Notes under the pieces: model-generated
Seen by the model: the letters and a program-made list of their open reading frames with translations, nothing else
Database searches by the model: none
Told to the model about the DNA's origin: nothing
Program-made: the position numbers and the translations under genes
Shown here: piece after piece, positions 24,289 through 32,416 of the stretch
Position numbering within the stretch: position 1 is the stretch's first letter
Layout of the letters: each line of letters opens with the position of its first letter
Assembly (NCBI GenBank): GCA_016806145.1
Contig: CP063167.1
Coordinates: forward strand, 2,166,501 to 2,230,500
Direction: 5' to 3'
DNA length: 64,000 nt
From: Variovorax paradoxus
Lineage (GTDB): Bacteria; Pseudomonadota; Gammaproteobacteria; Burkholderiales; Burkholderiaceae_C

Positions 24289-25182
24289 ATGAGTTCCAAC
24301 AAAAGCAAGCTGACCACCCTCGACGAGGCCGTGTCGGTCATCCAGGACGGCCACCGCGTCGGCCTGGGCGGCTGGATCTTCAATGCCCAGCCGATGGCGC
24401 TGGTGCGCGCGCTGATCCGCAAGGGCGCGCGCGACCTCGACCTGGTGCCAGCACCCGGCTCGATCGCGCCCGACATGCTGATCGGCGCCGGCTGCGCGCG
24501 CAGCACCGCCTGCGTGTTCATCAGCTTCGAGCAGTTCGGCCTCGCGCCGCACTTCCGCCGCCGCGCCGAGGCCGGCACGCTGAAGGTCTACGAGCTCGAC
24601 GGGCCCGGCATCGCCGGAGGCTTGCGCGCCGGCATCTGCGACATGCCCTGGACCGCGATCCCCGACCTGGGCACCGACCTGCCGCGCCACACGCCCGAGC
24701 ACTACTGGCCGCTGCCCTCGAAGCCCGGCGAGCGCAAGATGCTCGCCGCCGCCGCGATCAAGCCCGACGTGTGCCTGCTCCATGCGCAGCAGGCCGACGA
24801 GTACGGCAACGTGCAGTACCTCGCGACGCCGTTCTTCGACGCGATGCTCGCGCAGGCTTCGCGCCACGTGATCGTCTCGGTGGACCGCATCGTGTCGTCC
24901 GACACCATCCGCCGCTCGAACCACCTGACCAAGCTGCCGAGCGTGATGGTCGACGCGGTGGTGGAAGCGCCCTATGGCGCCCATCCGAGCGCCTCGCCCA
25001 CGCTGTACCGCGCCGACGAGCGCCACCTGCGCGAGTACGTGAAGGCGAGCGCCGACGAAGCGGCCTTCGATGCCTACCTCGCGCGCTATGCGCGCGGCAC
25101 CGCGGCGCACGCCGACTACCTCGACGCGCTCGGCGGCTCGCGCCTTGCCGGCCTCGCCGTGACGGAGAGCAACCTTGGCTGA
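24289..25182 (+). CDS. IpdA-like CoA-transferase-family subunit
   Basis: 297 residues, family I CoA-transferase alpha fold. It resembles IpdA: LDEAVSVIQDGHRVGLGGW, QPMALVRALIRKGARDLDLV, CLLHAQQADEYGNVQY, then VSVDRIVSSD and VMVDAVVEAPYGAHPS. It starts 11 bases after the IpdB-like gene, in the order beta then alpha. IpdAB hydrolyses the last steroid-ring CoA thioester; this pair presumably acts on a related cyclic beta-ketoacyl-CoA. Near the place where IpdA carries its proposed catalytic Glu the sequence reads YELDGPGIAGG, so retention of that residue is uncertain without an alignment. Confidence 0.85.
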   Translation: MSSNKSKLTTLDEAVSVIQDGHRVGLGGWIFNAQPMALVRALIRKGARDLDLVPAPGSIAPDMLIGAGCARSTACVFISFEQFGLAPHFRRRAEAGTLKVYELDGPGIAGGLRAGICDMPWTAIPDLGTDLPRHTPEHYWPLPSKPGERKMLAAAAIKPDVCLLHAQQADEYGNVQYLATPFFDAMLAQASRHVIVSVDRIVSSDTIRRSNHLTKLPSVMVDAVVEAPYGAHPSASPTLYRADERHLREYVKASADEAAFDAYLARYARGTAAHADYLDALGGSRLAGLAVTESNLG

Positions 25183-26395
25183 GCCGACCCCGAACCCTAC
25201 CGTCCCCGCCGCCGCGAAGCCCGGCGTGCTCGACGGCGTGCGCGTGCTCGACTTCACCGCGATGATGTCGGGTCCCTACTGCACGCGGCTGATGGCCGAC
25301 CTCGGCGCCGAGGTCATCAAGGTGGAGCCGCCCGAGGGCGACCACATCCGGCTGCGGCCGCCGCGGCGCCAGGGCCGCAGCACCTACTTCGCGCAGCTCA
25401 ACGCCGGCAAGAAGAGCCTCGCGCTCGACCTCAAGAAGCCCGAGGCGGTCGCGCTGGTGCGGGAGCTGGTCGGCCAGTGCGACGTGCTGGTGGAGAACTA
25501 CCGCCCCGGCGTGATGCAGCGCCTGGGCCTCGACTACGCGACGCTCTCGGCGCTGAACCCGCGGCTGGTGTACTGCTCGATCTCGGGCTTCGGGCAGGAG
25601 GGTTCCTGGTCGGGCCGCAGCGCCTACGCCCCGGTGCTGCACGCGGCCAGCGGCTACGACATGGCCAACCTCGACTACCAGGAGGGCGACGTCGAGCGGC
25701 CGCTGAAGAACGGCATCTTCGTGGCCGACGTGCTCGGCGGCTCGCTGGCCTTCGGCGCGATCCAGAGCGCGCTGTTCCGCGCCGCGCGCACCGGCGAGGG
25801 CGACCACATCGACCTCGCGCTGATGGACGCGATGCTGGGCCTGCTCGTCTACGAGTGCCAGGAGGCGCAGTTCCCGGCCGAGCGGCGCCGCCCGCTCTAT
25901 CGCCCGACCAAGGCGAAGGACGGCTTCCTGCTGATCGCGCCCGTGAGCCAGAACAATTTCGAGGCGCTGGCGCGCGGCACCGGCCATCCCGAATGGATCA
26001 CCGACGCGCGCTTCGCGACCAGCCAGGAGCGCGAGCACCACTGGGGCGCGCTGATGCAGCTGCTCGACGACTGGGCCGCCGATCGCAGCGCCGCGCAATG
26101 CGAGGCCGAGATGAATGCCGCGGGCGTGCCGTGCTCGCGCTATTTCACCGTGCGCGAGGCGATGAAGCTGCCGCCGCTGGTGGAGCGCCAGGCCTTCCAG
26201 ACCATCGACGACGGCGCCGGCGCGTTCCAGGTGCCCAACCCCGCCTTCCGCTTCGCCCGCACCGCGGCGCATGCGCGCGGCAGCGTGTCCGAGCTCGGTG
26301 CCGACGGCCCCGCGCTGCTGGGCAGCCTGCTCGGGCTGGGCGAGGAGCGCATCGCGGCGCTGCGCGAGAGCCGCGCGCTGCACGTGCGCGGCTGA
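25175..26395 (+). CDS. CaiB/BaiF family III CoA-transferase
   Basis: 406 residues. Family blocks: VRVLDFTAMMSGPYCTRLMA, GAEVIKVEPPEGD, NAGKKSLALDLKKPEA, VENYRPGVMQRLGLDY, CSISGFGQEG and NAAGVPCSRYFTVREA. The start is TTG at 25175, supported by GGAG eight bases upstream and an eight-base overlap with the IpdA-like stop; no suitable ATG lies before the conserved N-terminus. The predicted job is to activate an incoming acid by CoA transfer, feeding the IpdAB-like step in the same operon. It lacks the racemase signature GHDINY of the 5635 protein. Confidence 0.88.
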   Translation: MAEPTPNPTVPAAAKPGVLDGVRVLDFTAMMSGPYCTRLMADLGAEVIKVEPPEGDHIRLRPPRRQGRSTYFAQLNAGKKSLALDLKKPEAVALVRELVGQCDVLVENYRPGVMQRLGLDYATLSALNPRLVYCSISGFGQEGSWSGRSAYAPVLHAASGYDMANLDYQEGDVERPLKNGIFVADVLGGSLAFGAIQSALFRAARTGEGDHIDLALMDAMLGLLVYECQEAQFPAERRRPLYRPTKAKDGFLLIAPVSQNNFEALARGTGHPEWITDARFATSQEREHHWGALMQLLDDWAADRSAAQCEAEMNAAGVPCSRYFTVREAMKLPPLVERQAFQTIDDGAGAFQVPNPAFRFARTAAHARGSVSELGADGPALLGSLLGLGEERIAALRESRALHVRG

Positions 26396-26453
26396 GGCAG
26401 GAAGCGGCTGCCGCGCCGCCCGCCAGACCAGACACACAACGAAGGAGACAGAC

Positions 26454-27497
26454 ATGATGAACAGCTGGATGCGCCTGCCGGGAGTCGCCGGCAAGGCGGA
26501 GGGCCCGATGCGCGCCGCGGCCCGGGGCTTCTGGGCGGCGTTGCTCGCGGCCGGCGCGCTCGCGCTGCCGCAGGCCGGCATCGCGCAGTCCGCGGCGTCG
26601 GATTTCCCGAACCGCCCGATCACCATCGTCGTGCCCTATCCGCCGGGCGGCACCACCGACGTGCTCGCGCGCGTGCTGCAGGAGCCGATGCAGCGCTTCC
26701 TCAAGCAGCCCGTGATCATCGAGAACAAGGCCGGCGCCTCGGCCGTGCTGGGCACCAAGTTCGTCGCGAAGGCGCCGGCCAACGGCTATACGCTGCTGTT
26801 CCCCAACAACGGCCTGGTGATCTCGCCGCAGGTCTCGAAGGAGGCCGACTATGCGCCGCTGAAGGACTTCGCGCCGGTGTCGCTGGTCTCGCTGCAGCCG
26901 ATGATCCTCGCGATCAATCCCTCGGTGCCCGCGAAGTCGGTGCAGGAGCTGATCGACTATGCGAAGGCCAATCCGCGCAAGCTCGATTTCGCGACCGCCG
27001 GGCCAGCCTCCTTCGGCCACCTCGCCACCGAGCTCTTCAGCCGGCGCGCCGGCGTCGAGATGACCCACATCCCTTACAAGGGCCAGGCTCCGACCACCCA
27101 GGCGATCCTGACCGGCGAGTCGAAGGTGCTGCTGAGCACCAGTTCGTCGCAGATGAATGCCTTCATCAAGGAGGGCAGGGTGCGGCTGCTCGGCGTGTCC
27201 TCGCTGCAGCCTTCGCCGCTCGCGCCCGGCGCGCCGCCGATCGCCAACACCTTGCCGGGCTTCAACCCCGAGGTCTGGTTCGGCCTGTTCGCCCCGGCCG
27301 GCACGCCGCGCGAGGTGGTGGCCCGGCTCAACGACGCGATCGTGAAGTCGCTGGCGCTGCCCGAGGTGAAGGAGAAGTTCGAGACCGCCGGGGCGGCGGC
27401 CACTGGCAGCACGCCCGAGCAACTGGGGGCGCGGATCGCGGAGGAGTATGCGACCTGGACTTCGGTGATTCGCGAAGCCAACATCAGGACGGATTGA
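26454..27497 (+). CDS. Bug-type (TctC family) periplasmic substrate-binding protein
   Basis: 347 residues. Bug signature FPNRPITIVVPYPPGGTTD, IIENKAGASA, ANGYTLLFPN and THIPYKGQAPTTQA. GAAGGAG stands seven bases before the double ATG at 26454, so this start is preferred, but it gives an unusually long N-terminal extension. An internal ATG at 26508 (MRAAARGFWAALLAAGA) gives a more typical signal peptide and also has a GGAGG nearby. Cleavage is expected near GIAQS. It is the last gene of the IpdAB-like operon. Confidence 0.9.
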   Translation: MMNSWMRLPGVAGKAEGPMRAAARGFWAALLAAGALALPQAGIAQSAASDFPNRPITIVVPYPPGGTTDVLARVLQEPMQRFLKQPVIIENKAGASAVLGTKFVAKAPANGYTLLFPNNGLVISPQVSKEADYAPLKDFAPVSLVSLQPMILAINPSVPAKSVQELIDYAKANPRKLDFATAGPASFGHLATELFSRRAGVEMTHIPYKGQAPTTQAILTGESKVLLSTSSSQMNAFIKEGRVRLLGVSSLQPSPLAPGAPPIANTLPGFNPEVWFGLFAPAGTPREVVARLNDAIVKSLALPEVKEKFETAGAAATGSTPEQLGARIAEEYATWTSVIREANIRTD

Positions 27498-27577
27498 TTC
27501 GAGAATAGGAGGCCGGCTGTTTCCTTGACATCCATGCACAAAGAAAGAACATCGGGAGATGGATCGACTGCAGCAAG

Positions 27578-27862
27578 GTGAACCCGGTAACAAGCAGCTC
27601 GACCTTCACTCGGAGGTGGGAGTTTTCCGTGAAGAAAAAGAAAATCGTTGAGCGTGCCGCAGCTTCGACGGAACGTACATTGAACGAATCCATCGTCGGC
27701 GGTCCGCAGGAAGCGGCGGCGAAGATTGTGTTGGAGCACGAGATCATTCATCTGAGTCGAGAGGAACAGATTACTTTTGTGAGCGCTTTGCTCGCGCCGT
27801 CTGAACCAGGGCCGCGCCTCGAAACAGCGATCAGGAGTTACCGCCAAAAGATGGGGCAGTGA
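27578..27862 (+). CDS. TacA-like (DUF1778) ribbon-helix-helix antitoxin
   Basis: 94 residues starting at GTG 27578. The pattern of DUF1778 antitoxins is visible: a short beta strand (TRRWEFSV), a helix pair (KKKIVERAAASTERTLNES), then IVLEHEIIHLSREEQITFVSALLAPSEPG (seen as the LS-x-EEQ and LAP-x-EP blocks) and a C-terminal segment ending RSYRQKMGQ that would wrap the toxin. In intact modules this protein represses its operon and neutralises a TacT-type acetyltransferase. Here the expected toxin gene, starting at the overlapping GTG 27859, is frameshifted. Lysine-rich and AT-rich codon use differs from the neighbours. Confidence 0.7.
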   Translation: MNPVTSSSTFTRRWEFSVKKKKIVERAAASTERTLNESIVGGPQEAAAKIVLEHEIIHLSREEQITFVSALLAPSEPGPRLETAIRSYRQKMGQ

Positions 27863-27990
27863 TAACCGCTCCACCTTGACTCGAAGTACATCGATCCCGC
27901 TCGAGGAGACGAGCGGTCTCCGCTCGTTCGACTATCGCAATGGGGATTTGACTGGATGCTGGAGGGAGTGCGAAAGTCTGCCGAAGAGCA
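27859..27990 (+). pseudogene. Decayed TacT-like GNAT toxin remnant
   Basis: A GTG overlapping the antitoxin stop begins VITAPP, the usual start of TacT-type acetyltransferase toxins, but the frame hits TGA after six codons. A second frame then reads PLEETSGLRSFDYRNGDLTG, resembling the next conserved toxin segment (FD-x-GN-x-x-L). No acetyl-CoA-binding motif follows. This suggests a frameshift plus loss of the 3' part. The end coordinate is approximate. Confidence 0.5.
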
Positions 27991-28133
27991 GATGCTCGCA
28001 CTTTCCGCTTCGGCCTGGTCAGCCGTTGCAACTGGCGTAGATCGCCTTGGAAGGGGGGCGGTGGTTCCCGCCCAAGATCGGGTGTGGAAGACCATCAGGC
28101 GAAGCGCCTCCAATTGCCTTCGTTTTCTCGCGT

Positions 28134-28532
28134 TCAAGCCGGCGCAAACATCGGCACCGCGAACCCGCCTTCCGCCGGCTTGAAACACACCTTCACCCGA
28201 TCGCCGATGCGCAGCGCATCGAGATCGGCATCGACGATGTTGGTGAGCATCGTCACTCCTTCGTCGAGCGTGACGTAGGCGATCGCATAGGGGATCGGGC
28301 CGGCGCGGCGCGTCACGCTGACGCTGTAGATCGTGCCGAGACCGCTGGCGTCTTCCCATGCGGTGTCGCCCAGGCAGTAGGGGCACAGCGCGCGCGGATA
28401 CCAGTGGGCCTTGGCGCAGGCGGTGCAGCGCTTGATGCGCAGCACGCCTTCGCGCGCGGCGTTCCAGTAGGGCTCGGTGGCGGCGTCGACGATCGGCGCG
28501 CCGAGCGCGCGGTCCTGGTAGGGGGTGCTCAT
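28134..28532 (-). CDS. Zn-ribbon OB-fold (DUF35/ChsH2-type) protein
   Basis: 132 residues. Zinc ribbon Cys36, Cys39, Cys50, Cys53 (CTAC, CPYC), then an OB fold (GLGTIYSVSVTRR, IAYVTLDEGVTMLTNIVDAD). It follows the thiolase-like gene 28535 with only two bases between them, so the two are co-translated. The predicted role is the acyl-CoA-binding partner in a retro-aldolase-type complex, as for the pairs at 8482/8934 and 49128/47953. It is closer in sequence to the 49128 protein than to the 8482 protein (shared YS-x-S-x-x-RR and MLTNIVD-type blocks). Confidence 0.88.
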   Translation of the reverse strand: MSTPYQDRALGAPIVDAATEPYWNAAREGVLRIKRCTACAKAHWYPRALCPYCLGDTAWEDASGLGTIYSVSVTRRAGPIPYAIAYVTLDEGVTMLTNIVDADLDALRIGDRVKVCFKPAEGGFAVPMFAPA

Positions 28533-28534
28533 CT

Positions 28535-29704
28535 TCAGTTCCTTTCGAGGATCAGGGTGGCGCTGCCGTGGCGCGAGCCGAGCAGGCCGCCCGTGCCCTG
28601 CGCGAGCGCGAGGCCGCAACCGGGGACCTGTACCTTCGGATGCGCCTCGCCGCGCAGTTGGCGCACGGCCTCGATCACCTTGGTGATGCCGCCGCGGTTG
28701 GCGGGATGGTTGTTGCACAGGCCGCCGCCGTCGGTGTTGAACGGCAGCTTGCCGACGCCCGAGATCAGGTTGCCGTCGGCCACGAAGCGGCCGCCCTCGC
28801 CCTTGCGGCAGAAGCCCAGGTCCTCGAGCTGCATCAGCACGGTGATGGTGAAGCTGTCGTAGATCGACGCGTACTGGATGTCGGCCGGCGTCACGCCCGC
28901 TTCGGCGAACGCGATCGGGCCCGAGACGGCGGCGCCCGACCAGGTGAGGTCGAGCTGGCCGTTGGCCTGGCCCTTCACGGTCTCGCCGGCACCGAGCACG
29001 CTGACCACGGGCCGCGCGAGCGAGCGCGCGATCTCGGGGCGCACCACCAAGAGCGCGCCGCCGCCGTCGCTCACGACGCAGCAGTCGAGCTTGTGCAGCG
29101 GGTCGGAGATCATCGGCGAGGCCAGCACGTCCTCCACGGTGACGGGATCGCGCAGCATCGCGTTCGGGTTGTGCTGCGCATGCGCGGCGGCGGCGACCTT
29201 GATCCAGGCGAGCTGCTCGCTGGTGGTGCCGAACTCGTGCATGTGGCGCGCCGCGGCCAGCGCGTACATGTTGACCGTGACCGGCGCATAGGGCATTTCC
29301 CAGGCCACGTCGGGCGTGGCCGCGGTCACGTTGCGCGGGCCGGTGCCCACGCCGCTGGCCTCGGTGCGCGGGCGTCCCGCGAGCGTGATCAGCGCCACGT
29401 TGCACTTGCCCGCGGCGATGGCCTGCGCGGCATGCGAGACCTGCACCAGGTAGGCGGAACCGCCGGTGTCGGTGCTGTCGACATGGCGCACCTTGAGGCC
29501 GAGGTAGTCGACCATGCTCAGCGGGCCCAGGCCCGGCGCGTCGCCCGCGCAGAAGTAGCCGTCGACGTCCTGCAGCGACAGGCCGGCGTCGGCCAGCGCG
29601 CCGCGCGCGCATTCCGCATGCAGCTGCGGCACCGTCTTGTCGGGCGCCTTGCGCGTGGGGTGTTCGAAAGCGCCTGCGATGCAGGCCTGTCGCTTGATGC
29701 TCAT
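28535..29704 (-). CDS. Thiolase-fold protein without nucleophilic cysteine (Ltp2-like acyl-CoA lyase candidate)
   Basis: 389 residues. The active-site helix reads DTGGSAYLVQVSHAAQAIA and ends at Gly99; the nucleophile position (17 residues earlier) is Gly82. Other blocks are HMHEFGTTSEQLAW, DCCVVSDGGGALLV, YASIYDSFTI (Tyr in the place of Ltp2 catalytic tyrosines) and NTDGGGLCNNHPANRGG. Closely resembles the product of 47953. With its DUF35 partner it probably cleaves a C-C bond in a beta-hydroxyacyl-CoA. It is divergent from the ligase operon at 29904, with the TTGGTTCAACCAA site between. Confidence 0.87.
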   Translation of the reverse strand: MSIKRQACIAGAFEHPTRKAPDKTVPQLHAECARGALADAGLSLQDVDGYFCAGDAPGLGPLSMVDYLGLKVRHVDSTDTGGSAYLVQVSHAAQAIAAGKCNVALITLAGRPRTEASGVGTGPRNVTAATPDVAWEMPYAPVTVNMYALAAARHMHEFGTTSEQLAWIKVAAAAHAQHNPNAMLRDPVTVEDVLASPMISDPLHKLDCCVVSDGGGALLVVRPEIARSLARPVVSVLGAGETVKGQANGQLDLTWSGAAVSGPIAFAEAGVTPADIQYASIYDSFTITVLMQLEDLGFCRKGEGGRFVADGNLISGVGKLPFNTDGGGLCNNHPANRGGITKVIEAVRQLRGEAHPKVQVPGCGLALAQGTGGLLGSRHGSATLILERN

Positions 29705-29787
29705 TCCAATGGCTCCAGTGACTCCGTGTGGTCTCCCGTTGCCGGGATCGTGGTGCCGCGCGCCGGCCGGATCGTTGCCGCTCTGCC

Positions 29788-29817
29788 TTGACGCTGCGTC
29801 GTCGGCCTGATTATCAT
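29788..29817 (+). promoter_or_regulatory. Putative sigma-70 promoter of the 29904 beta-oxidation operon
   Basis: TTGACG (29788-29793), 18-base spacer, TATCAT (29812-29817; five of six consensus bases). The palindrome begins at the last base of the -10 box. Confidence 0.55.
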
Positions 29818-29829
29818 TGGTTCAACCAA
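29817..29829. promoter_or_regulatory. Operator-like palindrome TTGGTTCAACCAA
   Basis: Six-base perfect arms around C; core TGGTTCAACCA at 29818-29828. It lies between the divergent thiolase-like (28535) and ligase (29904) genes and covers the predicted transcription start of the latter. Confidence 0.76.
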
Positions 29830-29903
29830 AATAAATCAACAGGCAAATCGGCGGCGCTGTCTCGCGCGATGCCGCGGCCCGGCGAAGACCAAGGACGACA
29901 GCC

Positions 29904-31568
29904 ATGACCCCGCACGATTCGAAGCACTGGCCGCGCACCCTGCCGCGCGACATCGACGTTCCGCCCACCAACCTGTGCGCGAACCTGCTGGTGTCGGCCA
30001 TGCGTTCTCCGCAGCGCGCGGTGGTGGTCGACGATTTCGGCAGCCTGTCGTACGCGGCGCTGGTCGAGCAGATGGAACGCATCGCGGCCTTCCTGCAGCA
30101 CGAACTGGCGGTGCGCCTGGGCGACCGCGTGCTGCTCTACCTGCCCAACGGCCGCGGTTGGATCGCGGCCTACTTCGCGATCCTGCGCATCAACGCGGTC
30201 GTGGTGCCCGTCAACCCGATGAACAAGCGCGACGAGCTGCCGCACTACCTCGAGGACAGCGAGGCGGTGGTGGCCTTCTGCGGCGCCGACAACGTGGCGG
30301 AGCTGCTGGCCGTGCCGGGCGCGCACCGGCTGCGCCGCGTGGTGATCGTCGGCAGCCCGGGGCCGGTGGACGACCTGGTGGAAGCCGCCGAGCCGTCGGA
30401 TGCGGCATCCGGCGCGTCGCGCACCATCGGCCTGCGCCGGGTGCTGGCGGCCGCCGGCGCGCCCGCAGCCCCGCTCGAGCACCTGCCCGATGCGCTGGCG
30501 CTGATCCTCTACAGCTCGGGCTCCACCGGCGTGCCCAAGGGCTGCATGCACACGCACCGCACGCTCAATGCCAGCACGGTCGCGGTCGCGCACTGGATGG
30601 GCATGGTCCCGCATTCGGTGCAGCTGGTGGCGCTGCCGTACTTCCACATCACCGGCATGCAGAACCTGCTGAACGCGCCGATCTACGGCGGCGGCACGCT
30701 GGTGCTGATGAAGCGCTGGGACCGCGACCGGGCCGCGGCGCTGATCGCGCGGCACCGCGTCAGCCACTGGACGGCGATGCCGACCATGGTGATCGACTTC
30801 CTCGCGAGTCCGCGGCTGGCCGAGTACGACCTGAGCTCGGTGCGCCGCATCGGCGGCGGCGGCGCGGGCATGCCCGAGGCCGTGTGCGAGCGCCTGAAGC
30901 AGTTGACCGGGCTCGACTTCCTCGAGGGCTATGGGCTGTCGGAAACGGCGCATGTCTCGGGCAACCCCGCGCATGCGTTCAAGCGCCAGTGCCTGGGCAT
31001 ACCGCTGTTCGGCACCGACCTGCGCATCGTCGATCCCGAAACCCTGCGCGAGCTTCCGCCCGGAGAGGTCGGCGAGATCGTGATGTCGGGGCCGCAGGTG
31101 TTCGCGGGCTACTGGCGCAACGAGCAGGCCACGCGCGCGGCGCTGCTTGAGATCGACGGGCGGCGCTTCGTGCGCAGCGGCGACCTCGGGCGGCGCGACG
31201 AGGACGGCTACTTCTTCATCGTCGACCGGCTCAGGCGCATGGTCAATGCCTCGGGCTACAAGGTCTGGCCGGCCGAGGTCGAGGCGATGCTGCACGAGCA
31301 TCCGGCCATCGCCGAGGCCTGCGTGATCGCCGCGCACGATCCCTATCGCGGCGAGACCGTGAAGGCGGTGGTGGTGCTGCGCGAGGCGCATGCGGGCCAG
31401 GTGCGCGAGGCCGACGTCATCGAATGGGCGAAGCAGAAGATGGCCGCCTACAAGTACCCGCGGCTGGTCGAGTTCGTGCGCGAGCTGCCCAAGTCGCCGA
31501 CCGGAAAGATCGCCTGGCGCCAGCTGCAGGACGCCGAGCGCGCGAAGGCCCCGATGGCGTCCGCCTGA
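29904..31568 (+). CDS. AMP-forming acyl-CoA synthetase
   Basis: 554 residues of the ANL superfamily. Motifs in order: P-loop YSSGSTGVPKG, the A4/A5 region GYGLSETAH, the ATP-ribose Asp in RSGDLGRRDEDGYF, the hinge DRLRRMVNASGYKVWPAEVE and the catalytic Lys in SPTGKIAWRQL. It activates a carboxylic acid to acyl-CoA with ATP. AAGGAC precedes the ATG. First gene of a plus-strand operon with SDR, DUF7064-like, enoyl-CoA hydratase and MaoC genes, so it starts a beta-oxidation sequence. The substrate is not evident; medium- to long-chain or cyclic acids are possible. Confidence 0.92.
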   Translation: MTPHDSKHWPRTLPRDIDVPPTNLCANLLVSAMRSPQRAVVVDDFGSLSYAALVEQMERIAAFLQHELAVRLGDRVLLYLPNGRGWIAAYFAILRINAVVVPVNPMNKRDELPHYLEDSEAVVAFCGADNVAELLAVPGAHRLRRVVIVGSPGPVDDLVEAAEPSDAASGASRTIGLRRVLAAAGAPAAPLEHLPDALALILYSSGSTGVPKGCMHTHRTLNASTVAVAHWMGMVPHSVQLVALPYFHITGMQNLLNAPIYGGGTLVLMKRWDRDRAAALIARHRVSHWTAMPTMVIDFLASPRLAEYDLSSVRRIGGGGAGMPEAVCERLKQLTGLDFLEGYGLSETAHVSGNPAHAFKRQCLGIPLFGTDLRIVDPETLRELPPGEVGEIVMSGPQVFAGYWRNEQATRAALLEIDGRRFVRSGDLGRRDEDGYFFIVDRLRRMVNASGYKVWPAEVEAMLHEHPAIAEACVIAAHDPYRGETVKAVVVLREAHAGQVREADVIEWAKQKMAAYKYPRLVEFVRELPKSPTGKIAWRQLQDAERAKAPMASA

Positions 31569-31628
31569 GCGAACCGCACCGCCTCGTACACCCAGTTCAA
31601 CCCCCCATCCATCATCCAACGGAGACCT

Positions 31629-32402
31629 ATGCAGAACCTCGTCAATCTCGAAGGCCGCACCATCGTCGTGACCGGCGCCGGGCAGGGCATCGGCAAGGCG
31701 ATCGCGACGCTCGCCGTGCAGCTCGGCGGCAACGTCGTCGCGCTCGACCTCAACCCCGACACGCTGGGCGCGGCGATGTCCGCGCTGCCCGCCAACCGCG
31801 TGCAGCAGGTGGTCGGCAGCGTGACCGACGCGGACCTCGCCGCGCGCGCCGTCGCCGAGGCCGTGGAGCGCTTCGGCGGCGTGCACGGCCTGGTGAACAA
31901 CGCCGGCATCACGCGCCCGGCCATGATCGAGAAGATGACGCCGCAGCAATGGCAGGAGGTGATCGACGTGCACCTCACCGGCACCTTCTACTGGTTGCAG
32001 GCCGTGGGCCGCCACATGGTGGCGCGCGCGAAGGCGGGCGACACCAGCGGCGGCGCCATCGTCAACATCTCCTCCGACGCCGGCCGCAAGGGCTCGATCG
32101 GCCAGGTCAACTACGCGGCCGCCAAGGCCGGCATGCTCGGCGTCACGATGACGGCGGCGCGCGAATGGGGCCGCTACAACATCCGCACCAACTCGATCTG
32201 CTTCGGCGTGGTCGAGACCCCGATGACCGAGGTGGTGCGCGGCGAGAAATTCCGCGACGGCATGCTCGCGCAGATTCCGCTGGGCCGCTGGTCCACGCCC
32301 GAGGAGGTGGTGAAGACGGTGTGCTTCCTGATGTCGGACGCAGCCTCCTACATCACCGGTCAGCACCTGGGGGTCAACGGCGGCTTCCACATCAGCCTGT
32401 AG
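31629..32402 (+). CDS. Short-chain dehydrogenase/reductase (FabG-like)
   Basis: 257 residues, classical SDR. Cofactor motif VVTGAGQGIGKAIA (12-25), NNAGIT, catalytic Ser in VNISSDAG, and Tyr/Lys in YAAAKAG. The C-terminal ITGQHLGVNGGFHISL is typical. It probably oxidises a beta-hydroxyacyl-CoA or a ring hydroxyl with NAD(P)+. It lies 60 bases after the ligase with AACGGAG before its ATG, in the same operon. Confidence 0.92.
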   Translation: MQNLVNLEGRTIVVTGAGQGIGKAIATLAVQLGGNVVALDLNPDTLGAAMSALPANRVQQVVGSVTDADLAARAVAEAVERFGGVHGLVNNAGITRPAMIEKMTPQQWQEVIDVHLTGTFYWLQAVGRHMVARAKAGDTSGGAIVNISSDAGRKGSIGQVNYAAAKAGMLGVTMTAAREWGRYNIRTNSICFGVVETPMTEVVRGEKFRDGMLAQIPLGRWSTPEEVVKTVCFLMSDAASYITGQHLGVNGGFHISL

Positions 32403-32416
32403 CTACGGGGCGAACC

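Larger units (their letters stand above)
27498..28133. other. Low-G+C interval between two catabolic operons
   Basis: Composition drops sharply against the surrounding GC-rich genes; for example 25 of the 60 bases from 27721 to 27780 are G or C. It contains an antitoxin-like ORF (27578-27862), a decayed toxin start, and about 140 bases (27991-28133) in which no feature was recognised. This looks like a horizontally acquired remnant. Confidence 0.6.

Noticed and set aside
27991..28133. Possible small gene in the tail of the low-G+C interval
   Set aside because: Open frames are short, without a ribosome site or recognisable similarity.
29814..32390. 858-codon open frame on the minus strand across the ligase and SDR genes
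   Set aside because: Antisense shadow of high-G+C codon use; His/Arg/Asp-rich translation without domains, while the plus strand has clear enzyme motifs.
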